Positions 27,939 to 38,696 of a stretch of DNA of 64,000 nucleotides are shown piece by piece. The translations under genes and the position numbers were made by a program. Source of the DNA: Methylopila sp. M107 (GTDB taxonomy: Bacteria > Pseudomonadota > Alphaproteobacteria > Rhizobiales > Methylopilaceae); the NCBI RefSeq assembly GCF_000384475.1, contig NZ_ARWB01000001.1, forward strand, positions 3,723,039-3,787,038, in the 5' to 3' direction. The notes under the pieces were generated by a model. It had not been told where the DNA came from. It made no database searches and saw only the letters and a program-made list of their open reading frames with translations. Position 1 is the first letter of the stretch, and each line of letters starts with the position of its first letter.

Positions 27939-29051
27939 TCAGGCCGCGAGCAGCGCCTCGAACCGCTCGGCGACTGCGTCGCCCATCTCGGCGGTGCCGA
28001 CCTTCCTGAAGCCCTCGCTCCAGATGTCGCCCGTGCGGAAGCCGTCCTCGAGCGTCTGCGAGATCGCTTTGTCGAGCAGGTCGGCGAGATCGGGCTTTCC
28101 GAGCGAATATTTGAGCGCCATGGCGAGGCTCGCGATCATGGCGAGCGGGTTCGCGACGCCCTTGCCCGCGATGTCCGGGGCCGAGCCGTGCACCGGCTCG
28201 TAGAGCGACTTGCGCTTGCCGTTCGCGTCCTCAGCGCCGAGCGAGGCCGAGGGCAGCATGCCGAGCGAGCCGGTCAGCATCGAGGCGACGTCGGACAGGA
28301 TGTCGCCGAACAGATTGTCGGTGACGATGACGTCGTACTGCTTTGGGGCGCGCACCAGCTGCATGCCGAGCGCGTCGGCCAGCATGTGGTCGAGCTGGAC
28401 GTCCTCGTAGCCCTGTTTGTGGGTCGCGGTGACGACCTGGTTCCAGAGCAGGCCCGACTTCATGACGTTGCGCTTTTCGGACGACGTCACGCGGTTGCCG
28501 CGCACGCGGGCGAGCTCGAACGCCACCTTCGCGATGCGCTCGATCTCGTAGGTCTCGTAGACTTGGGTGTCGACGCCGCGCTTCTGGCCGTTCGGCAGAT
28601 CGACGATCTCCTTCGGCTCGCCGAAGTAGACGCCGCCGGTGAGTTCGCGCACGATCATCAGGTCGAGCCCGTCGACCAGTTCGCGCTTCAGCGAGGACGA
28701 GTCCGCGAGCGCCGGATAGCAGATCGCGGGCCTGAGGTTCGCGAACAGCTCGAGGTCTTTGCGCAGGCGCAGGAGGCCGGCTTCCGGGCGGTGCTCGTAC
28801 GGCACGCCGTCCCACTTCGGCCCGCCGACGGCGCCGAGCAGCACCGCGTCCGCTCCTTGCGCCTTCGCCACCGCCGCGTCCGAGATCGCGACGCCATGCG
28901 CGTCGTAGGCGCAGCCGCCGACAAGGTCCTCTTCGATCGAGAAGGCCATCAGGCCCTTGCCCTCGATCAGCGCGATGATCTTCTTGACCTCGCCCATGAC
29001 CTCCGGGCCGATGCCGTCGCCGGCCAGCAGGAGAATGTTCTGGGTCGCCAT
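27939..29051 (-). CDS. leuB: 3-isopropylmalate dehydrogenase
   Basis: Third enzyme of leucine synthesis; oxidatively decarboxylates 3-isopropylmalate. 370 residues. Key motifs: [56 protein letters not shown], the NAD-site [11 protein letters not shown] and the substrate Tyr in [21 protein letters not shown] precedes the ATG. In many rhizobia leuB lies next to asd; here they are 1.9 kb apart, separated by small genes and repeats. Confidence 0.98.
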   Translation of the reverse strand: MATQNILLLAGDGIGPEVMGEVKKIIALIEGKGLMAFSIEEDLVGGCAYDAHGVAISDAAVAKAQGADAVLLGAVGGPKWDGVPYEHRPEAGLLRLRKDLELFANLRPAICYPALADSSSLKRELVDGLDLMIVRELTGGVYFGEPKEIVDLPNGQKRGVDTQVYETYEIERIAKVAFELARVRGNRVTSSEKRNVMKSGLLWNQVVTATHKQGYEDVQLDHMLADALGMQLVRAPKQYDVIVTDNLFGDILSDVASMLTGSLGMLPSASLGAEDANGKRKSLYEPVHGSAPDIAGKGVANPLAMIASLAMALKYSLGKPDLADLLDKAISQTLEDGFRTGDIWSEGFRKVGTAEMGDAVAERFEALLAA

Positions 29052-29170
29052 CGAATCCTCACGCGCTATGTGATCGGCGGCTCAGTCAGGCCGCTCTGTC
29101 GCGCGCGGTCTTTAGGCGCGCGGGACGCGTATTGGCAAGCCGGACGGCGGACTTGGGGGAGAGCGGAGCC

Positions 29171-29686
29171 GTGTCCAGCCCGGATGTTTCGCCGCCGCCC
29201 GCGCCGGCTCCCGGGTTCGCGCGCCATCTCGGACGGATCGCGCTCGTCTGCCTGACGCTGCTGGCCGCAAGCTTCGTCGGCGCGCTGGTCGCGGCGTTCG
29301 CCCACCGGTCGGCGTCCCCCTTCGCCGCGGCGCTCGACCGCGCCGACGACGTTTCGGAGCCGTTGATCGTCTTCGCAGCCGCCGCCGCGCTGTTCGCGGG
29401 CCTCCGGGCCGCCCTCGGCGAGGGCCTGGCGCGGCGCCGCAAGCTGGTCGCGCTGCGCCGCCGGGCGAGGCGCTGGGGCTGGATCGTTCATCTCCTCTGG
29501 ATACCGGCGCTCCTCGTCGTGGTGTTCGCGGAAGGCGGGACTCTGCTGTTCACGCTCGTGACGCCGATCATCATCGCGGGGATCCTGTGGGTCGGATCCG
29601 TGCTGAGCGCACATGCGCGAAGGGGCGGGCGGCTGACCTATGGGCTCGCGGCCGTCGTCGGGCTGGCGATCGGGCTTTTCGCCTGA
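29171..29686 (+). CDS. Small integral membrane protein of unknown function
   Basis: A 171-residue protein with about four or five membrane segments (IALVCLTLLAASFVGALVAA, PLIVFAAAAALFAGL, WIVHLLWIPALLVVVFA, FTLVTPIIIAGILWVG, LAAVVGLAIGLF) and a basic loop (LARRRKLVALRRRARRW). No family recognised. GTG at 29171 is preferred over TTG at 29132 because GGGAGAGCGGAG precedes it. Transcribed divergently from leuB. Confidence 0.7.
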   Translation: MSSPDVSPPPAPAPGFARHLGRIALVCLTLLAASFVGALVAAFAHRSASPFAAALDRADDVSEPLIVFAAAAALFAGLRAALGEGLARRRKLVALRRRARRWGWIVHLLWIPALLVVVFAEGGTLLFTLVTPIIIAGILWVGSVLSAHARRGGRLTYGLAAVVGLAIGLFA

Positions 29687-29707
29687 CGCGAGCCTGCTCG
29701 CGTCCGC

Positions 29708-30892
29708 TCAGAGCCCCGAGGCGGCGGCGATGATGCGGCGCTTGAGCCCCGGCGCGCGGTCGACGAGCCCCATGCCGACGTCGCGGAGAGAGCGCGTCCC
29801 TTCGCTCGCAAACAGCCGATACAGCCCGTCGGTCGCAGCCGCGAGGCTCGCGGCCTCGAAGCGGCGGGCGCGCTCATAGGCGCCGAGCGTCGCTTCCGCG
29901 CCGAAATCCTCGCCGCGCCGCGCCGCGCCGGCGACGATCTCCGACAGCGCCGCGACGTCGCGGAGCGCGAGATTGAACCCCTGGCCTGCGAGCGGATGCA
30001 CCACATGGGCGGCGTCGCCGACCAGCGCGACGCGCGCTCCGACGAAACTGCGCGCCAGCAGGAATCGCAGCGGGAACGCGCCGCGGGCGCCGGCGAGCGA
30101 GATGCGGCCGAAATCCGGGCCGGCGCGTTTTTCGACCTCGGCCGAGAAGGCGTCGTCGTCGAGCGCGGCCATCTCCTTGGCGACCTCGCGCCGCTCGCTC
30201 CACACGAGAGAGCTCTTGTGCGCGCCGAGCGGCAGCATGGCGAACGGCCCGCCGGGCAGGAAATGCTGAACCGCGACGCCGCCGTTCGACGCCTCGTGGT
30301 CGAGCGTCGCGACGAGCGCTGTCTGGTCGTAGGCGAACTGGTGGGTCTTGATCCTCTCCCGCGTCCGGACCGGGGAGGCGGCGCCGTCCGCGGCGACCAG
30401 CAGGCCCGCGCGAACGACGCCGCCGTCGTCGAGCGTGAGGCGCAGGCCGCCGGGCGCGGCCGCATGCGTGGTCAGGGCGCTGGCGACGAGCGCGACGCCG
30501 GCGGCCTCGGCCCGCTCGCGCAGGCGGGCCCTCAGCTCCGTGTCGTAGACCATGTGGGCGAACGGCTCGCCGGTTCGCTCCGGCGCGTCGAGCTCGAGAT
30601 AAGTCGGGCGCAGCGCGTCGTCGAGCCGGCTGTCGGTGATCCGAAGCCCCGCGACGGGCGCGGCGCCGTCCGGCCAAGCGCCGAGGCCCTTCAGCAGGTT
30701 GCGCCCATCCGCCGCGATCATCGAGGCGCGCGCGTCGGCCGCGCCGGGCCGCGCCAGCGCGGGATCGAAAACCGCGAGCCTGAGGCCGGGGCCGAGCGCG
30801 CGTGCGAGCGAGAGCGCGAACGCGAGCCCGGTCGGTCCGGCGCCCGCGATCGCGACGTCGAGGGCCTTCGTCGCTGCGGGGTCCGTCGTCAT
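29708..30892 (-). CDS. UbiH/COQ6-family FAD monooxygenase
   Basis: Flavin hydroxylase of 394 residues, expected to hydroxylate the ring of a ubiquinone precursor. The dinucleotide motif is IAGAGPTGLAFALSLAR, the second FAD motif is GDAAHVVHPLAGQGFNLALRD (the ubiH/COQ6 signature), and ASMIAADGRNLL and LVAADGAASPVR fit the family. Which position (C1, C5 or C6) it modifies cannot be told from sequence. It is followed on the same path by no further gene; the 61-residue gene lies 13 bases upstream. Confidence 0.92.
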   Translation of the reverse strand: MTTDPAATKALDVAIAGAGPTGLAFALSLARALGPGLRLAVFDPALARPGAADARASMIAADGRNLLKGLGAWPDGAAPVAGLRITDSRLDDALRPTYLELDAPERTGEPFAHMVYDTELRARLRERAEAAGVALVASALTTHAAAPGGLRLTLDDGGVVRAGLLVAADGAASPVRTRERIKTHQFAYDQTALVATLDHEASNGGVAVQHFLPGGPFAMLPLGAHKSSLVWSERREVAKEMAALDDDAFSAEVEKRAGPDFGRISLAGARGAFPLRFLLARSFVGARVALVGDAAHVVHPLAGQGFNLALRDVAALSEIVAGAARRGEDFGAEATLGAYERARRFEAASLAAATDGLYRLFASEGTRSLRDVGMGLVDRAPGLKRRIIAAASGL

Positions 30893-30905
30893 GCGGCCTT
30901 GTCTA

Positions 30906-31091
30906 TCACGAGGCGACGGCCCCGCACTTCCAGGATTTGATAGTCCAGTCCGGGTGGTCGTAGCCCCACTCCGCGATGATCGGCGAGCCCTGCACCAGGC
31001 AGGCCATCGGGGAGCCGGTGAACTCGATGCGCTCCTCCTTGCAATGCGAAGGATCGGCCTGGAGGCAGACGGTCATGACGAGAGCCAGCAT
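30906..31091 (-). CDS. Small cysteine-containing protein
   Basis: A 61-residue protein (MLALVMTVCLQADPSHCKEE start) with four cysteines: VCLQ, HCKEE, ACLVQ and WKCG. It keeps the pattern of a rhizobial family of about 60 residues without a name: C....P..C....I.F....-C......A-W...HP.W....W.C. A hydrophobic start may act as a signal. It lies 13 bases before the UbiH-family gene and is probably co-transcribed. Function unknown. Confidence 0.75.
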   Translation of the reverse strand: MLALVMTVCLQADPSHCKEERIEFTGSPMACLVQGSPIIAEWGYDHPDWTIKSWKCGAVAS

Positions 31092-31244
31092 GGGCGACAG
31101 GTCCAGTGTTGGGCGCGGACGTGATGTTAAACGCCGCAGCGCGCGATCCGGATCCTTTCCTGTTCGCGCAACCAAACGTCGAGGTTGACGGGGGCAAGGG
31201 GGCGGGGATGCTCGACCTCACCGCCGCGGGAGAATGAGAACAAG

Positions 31245-32105
31245 ATGTCCGCCGTCGCCGACCTGCTCTCCATCCTCGATCTCGAGCCGCTGGAAGTGAA
31301 CCTGTTCCGGGGCCGCAGCCCGCAGGCGGAATGGCAGCGGGTGTTCGGCGGGCAGGTGGTGGGCCAGGCGCTGGTCGCAGCGACCCGCACGGTCGACGGC
31401 CGCCAGCCGCATTCGCTGCACGGCTACTTCATGCGGCCGGGCGACCCCAACGTGCCGATCATCTACGAGGTCGACCGCATCCGCGACGGGCGCTCCTTCG
31501 TGACGCGTCGGGTGGTGGCGATCCAGCACGGGGCGGCGATCTTCTCGATGTCCTGTTCCTATCATCTCGACGAGCCCGGCTTCGAGCATCAGATGGACAT
31601 GCCGGTCGTGCCCCGGCCCGAGGAGCTCCCCAGCGAAAAGGCGCTGAAGGAGCAGCTGATGCCGACCATGCCGAAGGCGATCCGCGGCTATTTCGAGCGC
31701 GAACGGCCGATCGAAGTCCGGCATTGCGATCCGCTGCGCTATGTCGACGGCAAGCCGCGCCCGCCGATGCAGAGCGTGTGGATCCGCACCACCGCGCCTC
31801 TGCCGGACGATCCGGCGATCCACCAATGCGTGCTGGCCTACGCGTCCGACATGACGCTGCTCGACGCCGCCATGGTGGCGCACGGTTCGACGGTGTTTTC
31901 GGGCGAGATCCAGGCCGCGAGCCTCGACCATGCGCTCTGGTTCCACCGCCCGTTCCGGGCCGACGAATGGCTGCTTTATACGCAGGACAGCCCGTTCTCG
32001 GGCGGAGCGCGCGGCCTTGCGCGCGGGCGCATCTACACCGAGAGCGGGCAGCTCGTGGCCTCGGTCGCGCAGGAAGGCCTGATCCGGCGAAGCCGCAACG
32101 CCTGA
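31245..32105 (+). CDS. tesB: Acyl-CoA thioesterase II
   Basis: Hydrolyses medium- and long-chain acyl-CoA esters. 286 residues in two hotdog domains. Signature stretches: LEPLEVNLFRGRSPQ, RVFGGQVVGQALVAA, HSLHGYFMRPGD, and in the second half YASDMTLLDAAM, SLDHALWFHRPFRADEWLLY and the terminal VASVAQEGLIR containing the catalytic Gln. The ATG at 31245 is chosen because homology starts at LLSILDLEPLE and a GGGAGAATGAG precedes it. Confidence 0.96.
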   Translation: MSAVADLLSILDLEPLEVNLFRGRSPQAEWQRVFGGQVVGQALVAATRTVDGRQPHSLHGYFMRPGDPNVPIIYEVDRIRDGRSFVTRRVVAIQHGAAIFSMSCSYHLDEPGFEHQMDMPVVPRPEELPSEKALKEQLMPTMPKAIRGYFERERPIEVRHCDPLRYVDGKPRPPMQSVWIRTTAPLPDDPAIHQCVLAYASDMTLLDAAMVAHGSTVFSGEIQAASLDHALWFHRPFRADEWLLYTQDSPFSGGARGLARGRIYTESGQLVASVAQEGLIRRSRNA

Positions 32106-32768
<663 letters not shown>

Positions 32769-32823
32769 AGCGCGGCCGACGCCTCCTTTCCTTTTCAGAT
32801 TTAAGCCCTCGGGAGTTCACTCG

Positions 32824-34272
32824 ATGAAACTGGGTTCCGTACTACGCTGGGGAGCGCCGGCCCTGGCCGCCGGTCTGCTGGTGGCCGCGACCGCCTATGG
32901 CCAGGACGCGGCCGCGCCGGCCGCCGCCGCTGCGCCTGCAGCGCCCGTGCCCAACAAAGGCGACACCACGTGGATGATGGTCTCCACCATCCTCGTCCTG
33001 CTGATGACCGTCCCCGGCCTCGCGCTGTTCTACGGCGGCCTGGTCCGCACCAAGAACATGCTTTCGGTGCTGATGCAGGTGATGGCGATCGCCTGCCTCG
33101 TCATGATCATCTGGGCGGTCTACGGCTACTCGCTGGCCTTCTCGGACGGCGGCGGACTGAACTCCTTCGTGGGCGGCTTCTCCAAGGCCTTCATGGCCGG
33201 CGTCACCACCTCGACCACCGTCGAGAGCTTCTCGCGCGGCGTCGTCATCCCCGAAATCGTGTTCTTCTGCTTCCAGATGACCTTCGCGGCCATCACGCCG
33301 GCCCTGATCGTCGGCGCCTTCGCCGAGCGCATCAAGTTCTCGGCGCTGCTGCTGTTCACGGTGCTCTGGGTCACCTTCATCTACTTCCCGATGGCCCACA
33401 TGGTCTGGTGGTGGCCTGGACCGGAGTTCGCCGCGACGAACCCGGCTGACGCGACCGTCGCCGGCGCCGGCCTCATCTGGTCGTTCGGCGCGATCGACTT
33501 CGCGGGCGGCACCGTCGTCCACATCAACGCCGGCATCACGGCTCTCGTCGGCGCTCTCGTGCTCGGCAAGCGCGTCGGCTACGGCAAGGACCCGATGGCC
33601 CCGCACTCGCTGACCATGACGCTGATCGGCGCTGGCCTGCTGTGGGTCGGCTGGTTCGGCTTCAACGCCGGCTCCAACCTCGAAGCGAACGGCTACGCCG
33701 GTCTCGCGATGGCCAACACCTTCCTCTGCACGGCCGCCGCGGCTCTCGCCTGGATGTTCGTGGAATGGATCGTCAAGGGCCACCCGAGCATGCTCGGCCT
33801 CGCCTCCGGCGCGATCGCCGGCCTCGTCGCCGTCACCCCGGCGGCCGGCTTCGCCGGACCGATGGGCTCGATCGTGCTCGGCCTCGTCGTCGGCGTGATC
33901 TGCTTCGTCGCCTGCACGAGCATCAAGAACGCGCTCGGCTATGACGACAGCCTCGACGTGTTCGGCGTCCACGGCATCGGCGGCATCGTCGGCGCCATCG
34001 CGACCGGCATCCTGGTGAACCCGGCCCTCGGCGGCGCCGGCATCGTCGACTACACCCTCGACGGCGGCGCGGGCACGGCCGGCGCCTACGACCTCGTCAC
34101 CCAGCTGATCGCGCAGTCCAAGGGCGTCCTCGTGACGCTGGTCTGGTCGGGCGTCGGCTCGTTCATCCTCTACAAGATCGTCGACATCATCGTCGGCCTT
34201 CGCGTGACCGAGGAGAAGGAGCGCGAGGGTCTCGACATCACCGAGCATGGCGAGCGCGCCTACAACACCTGA
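32824..34272 (+). CDS. amtB: Ammonium transporter
   Basis: A 482-residue ammonium channel with eleven predicted membrane helices. It has a cleavable leader (ALAAGLLVAATAYG before QDAAAP) followed by an Ala/Pro linker. Hallmarks: DTTWMMVSTILVLLMTVPGL, ALFYGGLVRTKNMLSVLMQ, the pore region FAGGTVVHINAGITALVGAL, and the conserved DVFGVHGIGGIVGAI with the pore histidine. It is co-transcribed with glnK. A terminator follows. Confidence 0.97.
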   Translation: MKLGSVLRWGAPALAAGLLVAATAYGQDAAAPAAAAAPAAPVPNKGDTTWMMVSTILVLLMTVPGLALFYGGLVRTKNMLSVLMQVMAIACLVMIIWAVYGYSLAFSDGGGLNSFVGGFSKAFMAGVTTSTTVESFSRGVVIPEIVFFCFQMTFAAITPALIVGAFAERIKFSALLLFTVLWVTFIYFPMAHMVWWWPGPEFAATNPADATVAGAGLIWSFGAIDFAGGTVVHINAGITALVGALVLGKRVGYGKDPMAPHSLTMTLIGAGLLWVGWFGFNAGSNLEANGYAGLAMANTFLCTAAAALAWMFVEWIVKGHPSMLGLASGAIAGLVAVTPAAGFAGPMGSIVLGLVVGVICFVACTSIKNALGYDDSLDVFGVHGIGGIVGAIATGILVNPALGGAGIVDYTLDGGAGTAGAYDLVTQLIAQSKGVLVTLVWSGVGSFILYKIVDIIVGLRVTEEKEREGLDITEHGERAYNT

Positions 34273-34312
34273 CCGGCGCGAACGCGCCGATCCAGACGCT
34301 CCAAGACGAGAG

Positions 34313-34339
34313 AGGCCCCGGCGACCCCGGGGCCTTTTT
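34313..34339 (+). terminator. Rho-independent terminator after amtB
   Basis: GGCCCCG-GCGAC-CCCGGGGCC type hairpin (GGCCCC / GGGGCC stem) followed by TTTTTC. Confidence 0.88.
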
Positions 34340-34562
34340 CATGTCCGGCCCGGCCCGCGCATCGGAAGAAGTTCGAATTGGCGCCTTCCGGGTAAGCCCG
34401 CCTTAACCCTCCTTCTCTTACCGTTTGAGCTCAGACACGGCCTTCCGGCCGATAAGCAAGACGGCGGTGCAGGGTATCGAGGCGTCGCGCGGGCAGCATG
34501 GCGCGACGGGGCGCGCCGACCGCGCGACATCGACGCCGGCCGCAAGCAGGAGCCCCCGCCCG

Positions 34563-37199
34563 ATGACCATGCGCGCGTTGAGGTCCCGTCCGCGCGGGTA
34601 TCAGTCCGTCAGCGTCCTTCCCGACGGTCTTCGGGCGTTGCTGATCCGCCGCGCGGTGGAGCTCGGCGGGCTCGGCCTCGTCGCGCTGTCGGCGCTCGTC
34701 GGCGTCGCGCTCGCCACGTGGTCGGCGCAGGATCCGAGCCTCAGCCATGCAAGCTCGTCGGCCGCCGACAACGTGCTCGGCATGGTCGGCGCGGTGGCGG
34801 CGGACCTGTTCATGCAGGCCTTCGGCCTTGCGGCCGTCGTCTTCGTGCTGCCGGTAGGCGTCTGGGGCTGGCGCCTGCTGACCCAGCGCGTCATCGAGCG
34901 CGAAAGGGTCAAGCTGATCGCCTGGCCGATCGCCTCCATCCTGTTCGCGGGCGTCGTGGGTCTGATCCCCGCGCCCGCCACCTGGCCACTGCCGGCGGGT
35001 CTCGGCGGCGTCCTCGGCGATCTCGTCGCCGTGACTGCGGACGCCGTCGGCCTGTCCGGGCCGTTTCTCGCGCCGCTGCTCGGCGTGGTCCTCGCCCTCG
35101 GCGGCCTCGTCGCCTTCGCGCTCGCGCTCGGCGTGATCGCGCCGAGCGCGAGCGCGGAGCCTGCGGCGAAGCCGACCGCCCAGATCGCCCATCAGCGTCT
35201 CGCCGCAAATCTGGCGACGCCCGGCCGTGCGGCCTCCCGTCCGGCGCCCGAGCCCGAAGCGGACGACTATTACGACGAGGACGAGGGCGACGGCCGGCTG
35301 ATCTCGCTCGGCCTCATCACCCATTGGGCGCTTTCGGCCAAGGCCAAGTTCAGCCGGATGATGGCCCGTCGCGCCAGCCGCCGGGACGCCGACGAGGGCG
35401 GCCTCTCCGGCATCCTCGCCCGGGCGAGCCGCGACCCGGACGACTTCTCCCACCGCCGCCGCGAGCCCGGCTTCGCGTCGGGCTTCGACGGCCCGGTCGA
35501 CGTCGACCTCGACGGCGAGCCCGTCCTGCGCTCGACCGGCGGCCTCAACGGCGCGCCGCGCCAGCTCGTCGGCGGGGTCGAGGCGCCGTCGCGCATCACC
35601 CGCCCCGTGGGGCAGATCCGCCCCGGCCGCCGCGCGAACCGCGAGGCGCAGCCCGACCTGCTCGACCGCGACCATTACGAGCTGCCGCCGCTCGCCCTCC
35701 TCGCCGAGCCGAAGAAGGGCACGGGCCCGGTCGTCAGCCAGGAGGCGCTCGAACAGAACGCCCGCCTGCTCGAGGGCGTGCTCGAGGACTACGGCGTGCG
35801 CGGCCACATCGCGAACGTCCGTCCCGGCCCTGTCGTCACGCTCTATGAGCTGGAGCCGGCGCCCGGCATCAAGTCGTCCCGCGTCATCGGCCTCGCGGAC
35901 GACATCGCCCGCTCGATGAGCGCGGTCGCGGCGCGCGTCGCCGTCATCCCCGGCCGCAACGCGATCGGCATCGAGCTGCCGAACGCCCGCCGCGAGACCG
36001 TCTATCTCCGCGAGCTGCTGGCCTCCTCGGATTTCGAGAAGGCCAAGATGCGCCTTCCGCTCTGCCTCGGAAAGACGATCGGCGGCGAGCCGGTGATCGC
36101 CGAGCTCGCCCGCATGCCGCATCTGCTGATCGCCGGCACCACGGGCTCCGGCAAGTCGGTCGCGATCAACACCATGATCCTGAGCCTGCTCTACCGGCTG
36201 AAGCCGGAAGAATGCCGGCTGATCATGATCGACCCCAAGATGCTGGAGCTGTCGGTCTATGACGGCATCCCGCATCTCCTGACCCCCGTCGTCACCGACC
36301 CGAAGAAGGCCGTCACGGCCCTTAAATGGGCGGTCCGTGAGATGGAGGACCGCTATCGCAAGATGTCGAAGCTCGGGGTGCGCAACATCGACGGCTTCAA
36401 CGCCCGCGCCGAACAGGCGATGGCGAAGGGCGAGGCTATCACCCGCACGGTCCAGACCGGCTTCTGCAAGGAGAGCGGCGAGGCGGTCTACGAGCAGGAG
36501 GTGATGGAGATCGGGAAGCTGCCCTACATCGTCGTGATCGTCGACGAGATGGCGGACCTGATGCTCGTCGCCGGCAAGGAGATCGAGGGCGCGATCCAGC
36601 GCCTCGCGCAAATGGCGCGAGCGGCGGGCATCCACATCGTGATGGCGACGCAGCGCCCGTCGGTCGACGTCATCACCGGCACCATCAAGGCGAACTTCCC
36701 GACCCGCATCTCCTTCCAGGTGACGTCCAAGATCGACAGCCGCACGATCCTCGGCGAGATGGGCGCCGAGCAGCTCTTGGGCCAGGGTGACATGCTGCAC
36801 ATGCAGGGCGGCGGCCGCATTTCCCGCGTCCACGGCCCGTTCTGCTCCGACGAGGAGGTCGAGGAGGTCGTGGCGCACCTTAAAGCCCAAGGCCAGCCGG
36901 ACTATCTCGACGCCGTGACGGCCGAGGACGACGAGGCGGGAGCCGCCGGCGACGGCGGCGCGCCGTTCGACAAGGGCGTGTTCGGCGAGGAGGGCGGCGA
37001 CCTCTACGACCAGGCGGTCGCTGTGGTGCTGCGCGACAAGAAGGCCTCCACCTCCTACATTCAGCGCCGCCTCCAGGTCGGCTACAACCGCGCCGCCTCG
37101 CTGGTCGAGCGGATGGAGAAGGAAGGGGTCGTGGGCCCGGCGAACCACGCCGGCAAGCGCGAGATCCTGCTGGAGACGGAAGACCACGACGCGGCGTGA
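34563..37199 (+). CDS. ftsK: DNA translocase FtsK
   Basis: Septal DNA pump for chromosome dimer resolution and segregation. 878 residues: four N-terminal membrane segments (to about residue 190), a Pro/Arg/Asp-rich linker, the motor domain with Walker A GTTGSGKS (about residues 525-532), Walker [13 protein letters not shown] and [12 protein letters not shown], and a C-terminal gamma winged helix ([20 protein letters not shown]) that reads KOPS sites. The start is uncertain: ATG 34563 follows GCAGGAGC, while TTG 34425 would add 46 unconserved residues. The order amtB-ftsK-lolA-xth is common in rhizobia. Confidence 0.96.
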   Translation: MTMRALRSRPRGYQSVSVLPDGLRALLIRRAVELGGLGLVALSALVGVALATWSAQDPSLSHASSSAADNVLGMVGAVAADLFMQAFGLAAVVFVLPVGVWGWRLLTQRVIERERVKLIAWPIASILFAGVVGLIPAPATWPLPAGLGGVLGDLVAVTADAVGLSGPFLAPLLGVVLALGGLVAFALALGVIAPSASAEPAAKPTAQIAHQRLAANLATPGRAASRPAPEPEADDYYDEDEGDGRLISLGLITHWALSAKAKFSRMMARRASRRDADEGGLSGILARASRDPDDFSHRRREPGFASGFDGPVDVDLDGEPVLRSTGGLNGAPRQLVGGVEAPSRITRPVGQIRPGRRANREAQPDLLDRDHYELPPLALLAEPKKGTGPVVSQEALEQNARLLEGVLEDYGVRGHIANVRPGPVVTLYELEPAPGIKSSRVIGLADDIARSMSAVAARVAVIPGRNAIGIELPNARRETVYLRELLASSDFEKAKMRLPLCLGKTIGGEPVIAELARMPHLLIAGTTGSGKSVAINTMILSLLYRLKPEECRLIMIDPKMLELSVYDGIPHLLTPVVTDPKKAVTALKWAVREMEDRYRKMSKLGVRNIDGFNARAEQAMAKGEAITRTVQTGFCKESGEAVYEQEVMEIGKLPYIVVIVDEMADLMLVAGKEIEGAIQRLAQMARAAGIHIVMATQRPSVDVITGTIKANFPTRISFQVTSKIDSRTILGEMGAEQLLGQGDMLHMQGGGRISRVHGPFCSDEEVEEVVAHLKAQGQPDYLDAVTAEDDEAGAAGDGGAPFDKGVFGEEGGDLYDQAVAVVLRDKKASTSYIQRRLQVGYNRAASLVERMEKEGVVGPANHAGKREILLETEDHDAA

Positions 37200-37215
37200 G
37201 GGCTGCAGGATAGCT

Positions 37216-37304
37216 CGTCATGGTCCGGCTTGACCGGACCATCCACGCCGATCGTGAAGCTCGACGCCAGACGTGGGTCCTCCGGTCAAGCCGGAGGACA
37301 ACGG
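37216..37304. repeat. Dispersed inverted repeat, family A (subtype 2)
   Basis: Arms GGTCCGGCTTGACCGGACC and CCTCCGGTCAAGCCGGAGG with the inner GCTCGACGCC. Same element as 9894-9981 in the other orientation. Confidence 0.87.
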
Positions 37305-37332
37305 CGGTGATTCAGTAGCTCTATCCGGAAAC

Positions 37333-37385
37333 GCCCCCTCACCCCGACCCTCCCGCGAGGGGAGAGGGGGCGGAGACGTCGCGCC
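37333..37385. repeat. Partial family B repeat
   Basis: CGCCCCCTCACCCCGACCCT followed by CCCGCGAGGGGAGAGGGGGCGG. It resembles the right arm of the family B element at 2957-3108, including the following GGCGACGTT / GGAGACGTC. The left arm is missing. Confidence 0.7.
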
Positions 37386-37437
37386 TTGAGCTAAAGCGTC
37401 GATCAGCGGCGCCTCCGCTCCGGGTTAACCGCGGGGG

Positions 37438-37836
37438 CTATCGCGGATGGTCCACTATGGCGAAGGAGGGCGATGCTGCGGACAGAACATCGAGACATGC
37501 CCAGCCCGTGATAAATCGATAGTGAGCCGCCGGAGCGTTCACATAGTTCCAGTCCGAAGACTGTGTGCTCTCGAATTGCGCGCCGCGCACTCGATAGGCC
37601 AAATGCCGCGACACAAGCCCCTGTGTGGGTTCGAAATCGTCCTCGGTGCTGAGCGCCATTTCGTCGACGATCCGGACGATGCATGGCTTGTCGAACGTGA
37701 CGCGAAGCAGGCGCTCGGCATCGTGCGGAATGATAAATTCAGCCACGATCCCATAGGTGTCCCATTTGATCGCTGCAAGATCGCTTGAGCTTGTCTCGAT
37801 GGCGACAGCGGCGTCGATCGGTTCGTACTTCGGCAT
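37438..37836 (-). CDS. Hypothetical protein with low GC
   Basis: A 132-residue protein that I do not recognise (MPKYEPIDAAVAIETSSSDL start). It contains VAEFIIPHDAERLLRVTFDK, IVRIVDEMALSTEDDF and RHLAYRVRGAQFESTQSSDW; the balanced charge and hydrophobic strands suggest a soluble beta-rich fold. Its base composition is visibly more AT-rich than its neighbours, with more A- and T-ending codons. It lies on the opposite strand between ftsK and lolA, which are normally adjacent. Gain by transfer is likely but inferred. Confidence 0.7.
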   Translation of the reverse strand: MPKYEPIDAAVAIETSSSDLAAIKWDTYGIVAEFIIPHDAERLLRVTFDKPCIVRIVDEMALSTEDDFEPTQGLVSRHLAYRVRGAQFESTQSSDWNYVNAPAAHYRFITGWACLDVLSAASPSFAIVDHPR

Positions 37837-37949
37837 CGGTGCAAAATGCCTCAAATGAGACGAAACCTGAAAACGCCACGAACGGACACTAGATGAGCCT
37901 GGACGTCCAGCAGGACCTGAACGACCGAACAGCAGGACCGACCACTGCA

Positions 37950-38639
37950 ATGACCCGTTTCCGCCCGCTCGCCCTCCTTCTCGCCGCGCTTGTCCTCGCA
38001 GCGCCCGCGGTAGCGCCTGCCCATGCGCAGAATTTCCTCGACAAGTTGATGGGCAAGGGCAAGGACGCCGTGCCGCCGTCGCAGCTGACGGGGCCGCAGC
38101 AGGCGACGCTGCAGCGCGTGAACACCTATTTCAACTCGCTCTCCAACGTCACGGCGAACTTCGAGCAGACCGGGCCGGACGGCTCGCGCTCGGTCGGAAA
38201 GCTCTATCTCGCGCGGCCGGGAAAAATCCGCTTCCAATATGCGCCGCCGAGCCCGCTCGAGATCGTCTCGGACGGCTCGTCGGTGTCGGTGAAGAACCGC
38301 AAGCTCGCGACCCAGGAGCTCTGGCCGCTGAACCAGACGCCGCTGCGATTCCTGCTTGCGAGCAACATCGACCTCACCAAGAACGGCAACGTGCTCGGCG
38401 TCTATCAGGAGCCTGAGCTCGTCTCCGTGGTGATGGAGGAGAAGAACTCGATCGGCGGCAAGTCACAGATCCAGCTGATGTTTTCCTCGAAGACCTATGC
38501 GCTGACGCAGTGGGTCGTGACCGACGCGCAAGGCATGGAGACGTCCGTCCAGCTCACCGACGTGCAGCAGGTCGCCAAGCTCGACGACAACCTGTTCAAG
38601 GTGGTGGCGCAGCGCTGGCCGCAGCAGCGGCGCCCCTGA
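37950..38639 (+). CDS. lolA: Outer-membrane lipoprotein carrier protein LolA
   Basis: Periplasmic chaperone that carries lipoproteins from LolCDE to the outer membrane. 229 residues with a signal peptide (PLALLLAALVLAAPAVAPAHA, before QNFL). The LolA core is visible: VNTYFNSLSNVTANFEQTG, LYLARPGKIRFQYAPPSPLE, IVSDGSSVSVKNRKLATQ and the C-terminal VQLTDVQQVAKLDDNLFKV. Start chosen at 37950 so that the leader has a normal length; ATG 37893 would add 19 residues. Position after ftsK supports the call. Confidence 0.93.
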   Translation: MTRFRPLALLLAALVLAAPAVAPAHAQNFLDKLMGKGKDAVPPSQLTGPQQATLQRVNTYFNSLSNVTANFEQTGPDGSRSVGKLYLARPGKIRFQYAPPSPLEIVSDGSSVSVKNRKLATQELWPLNQTPLRFLLASNIDLTKNGNVLGVYQEPELVSVVMEEKNSIGGKSQIQLMFSSKTYALTQWVVTDAQGMETSVQLTDVQQVAKLDDNLFKVVAQRWPQQRRP

Positions 38640-38696
38640 TCAGGGGCGGCTCACGACCGCCTCACGGTCAGTTTCATTTTTTGTCTTGGCAGAGGC

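Noticed and set aside
34431-37187. 918-codon open frame antisense to ftsK
   Set aside because: Shadow frame of GC-rich coding sequence; its translation is Asp/Arg/His/Val-rich low-complexity without any family resemblance, while the plus strand is plainly FtsK.
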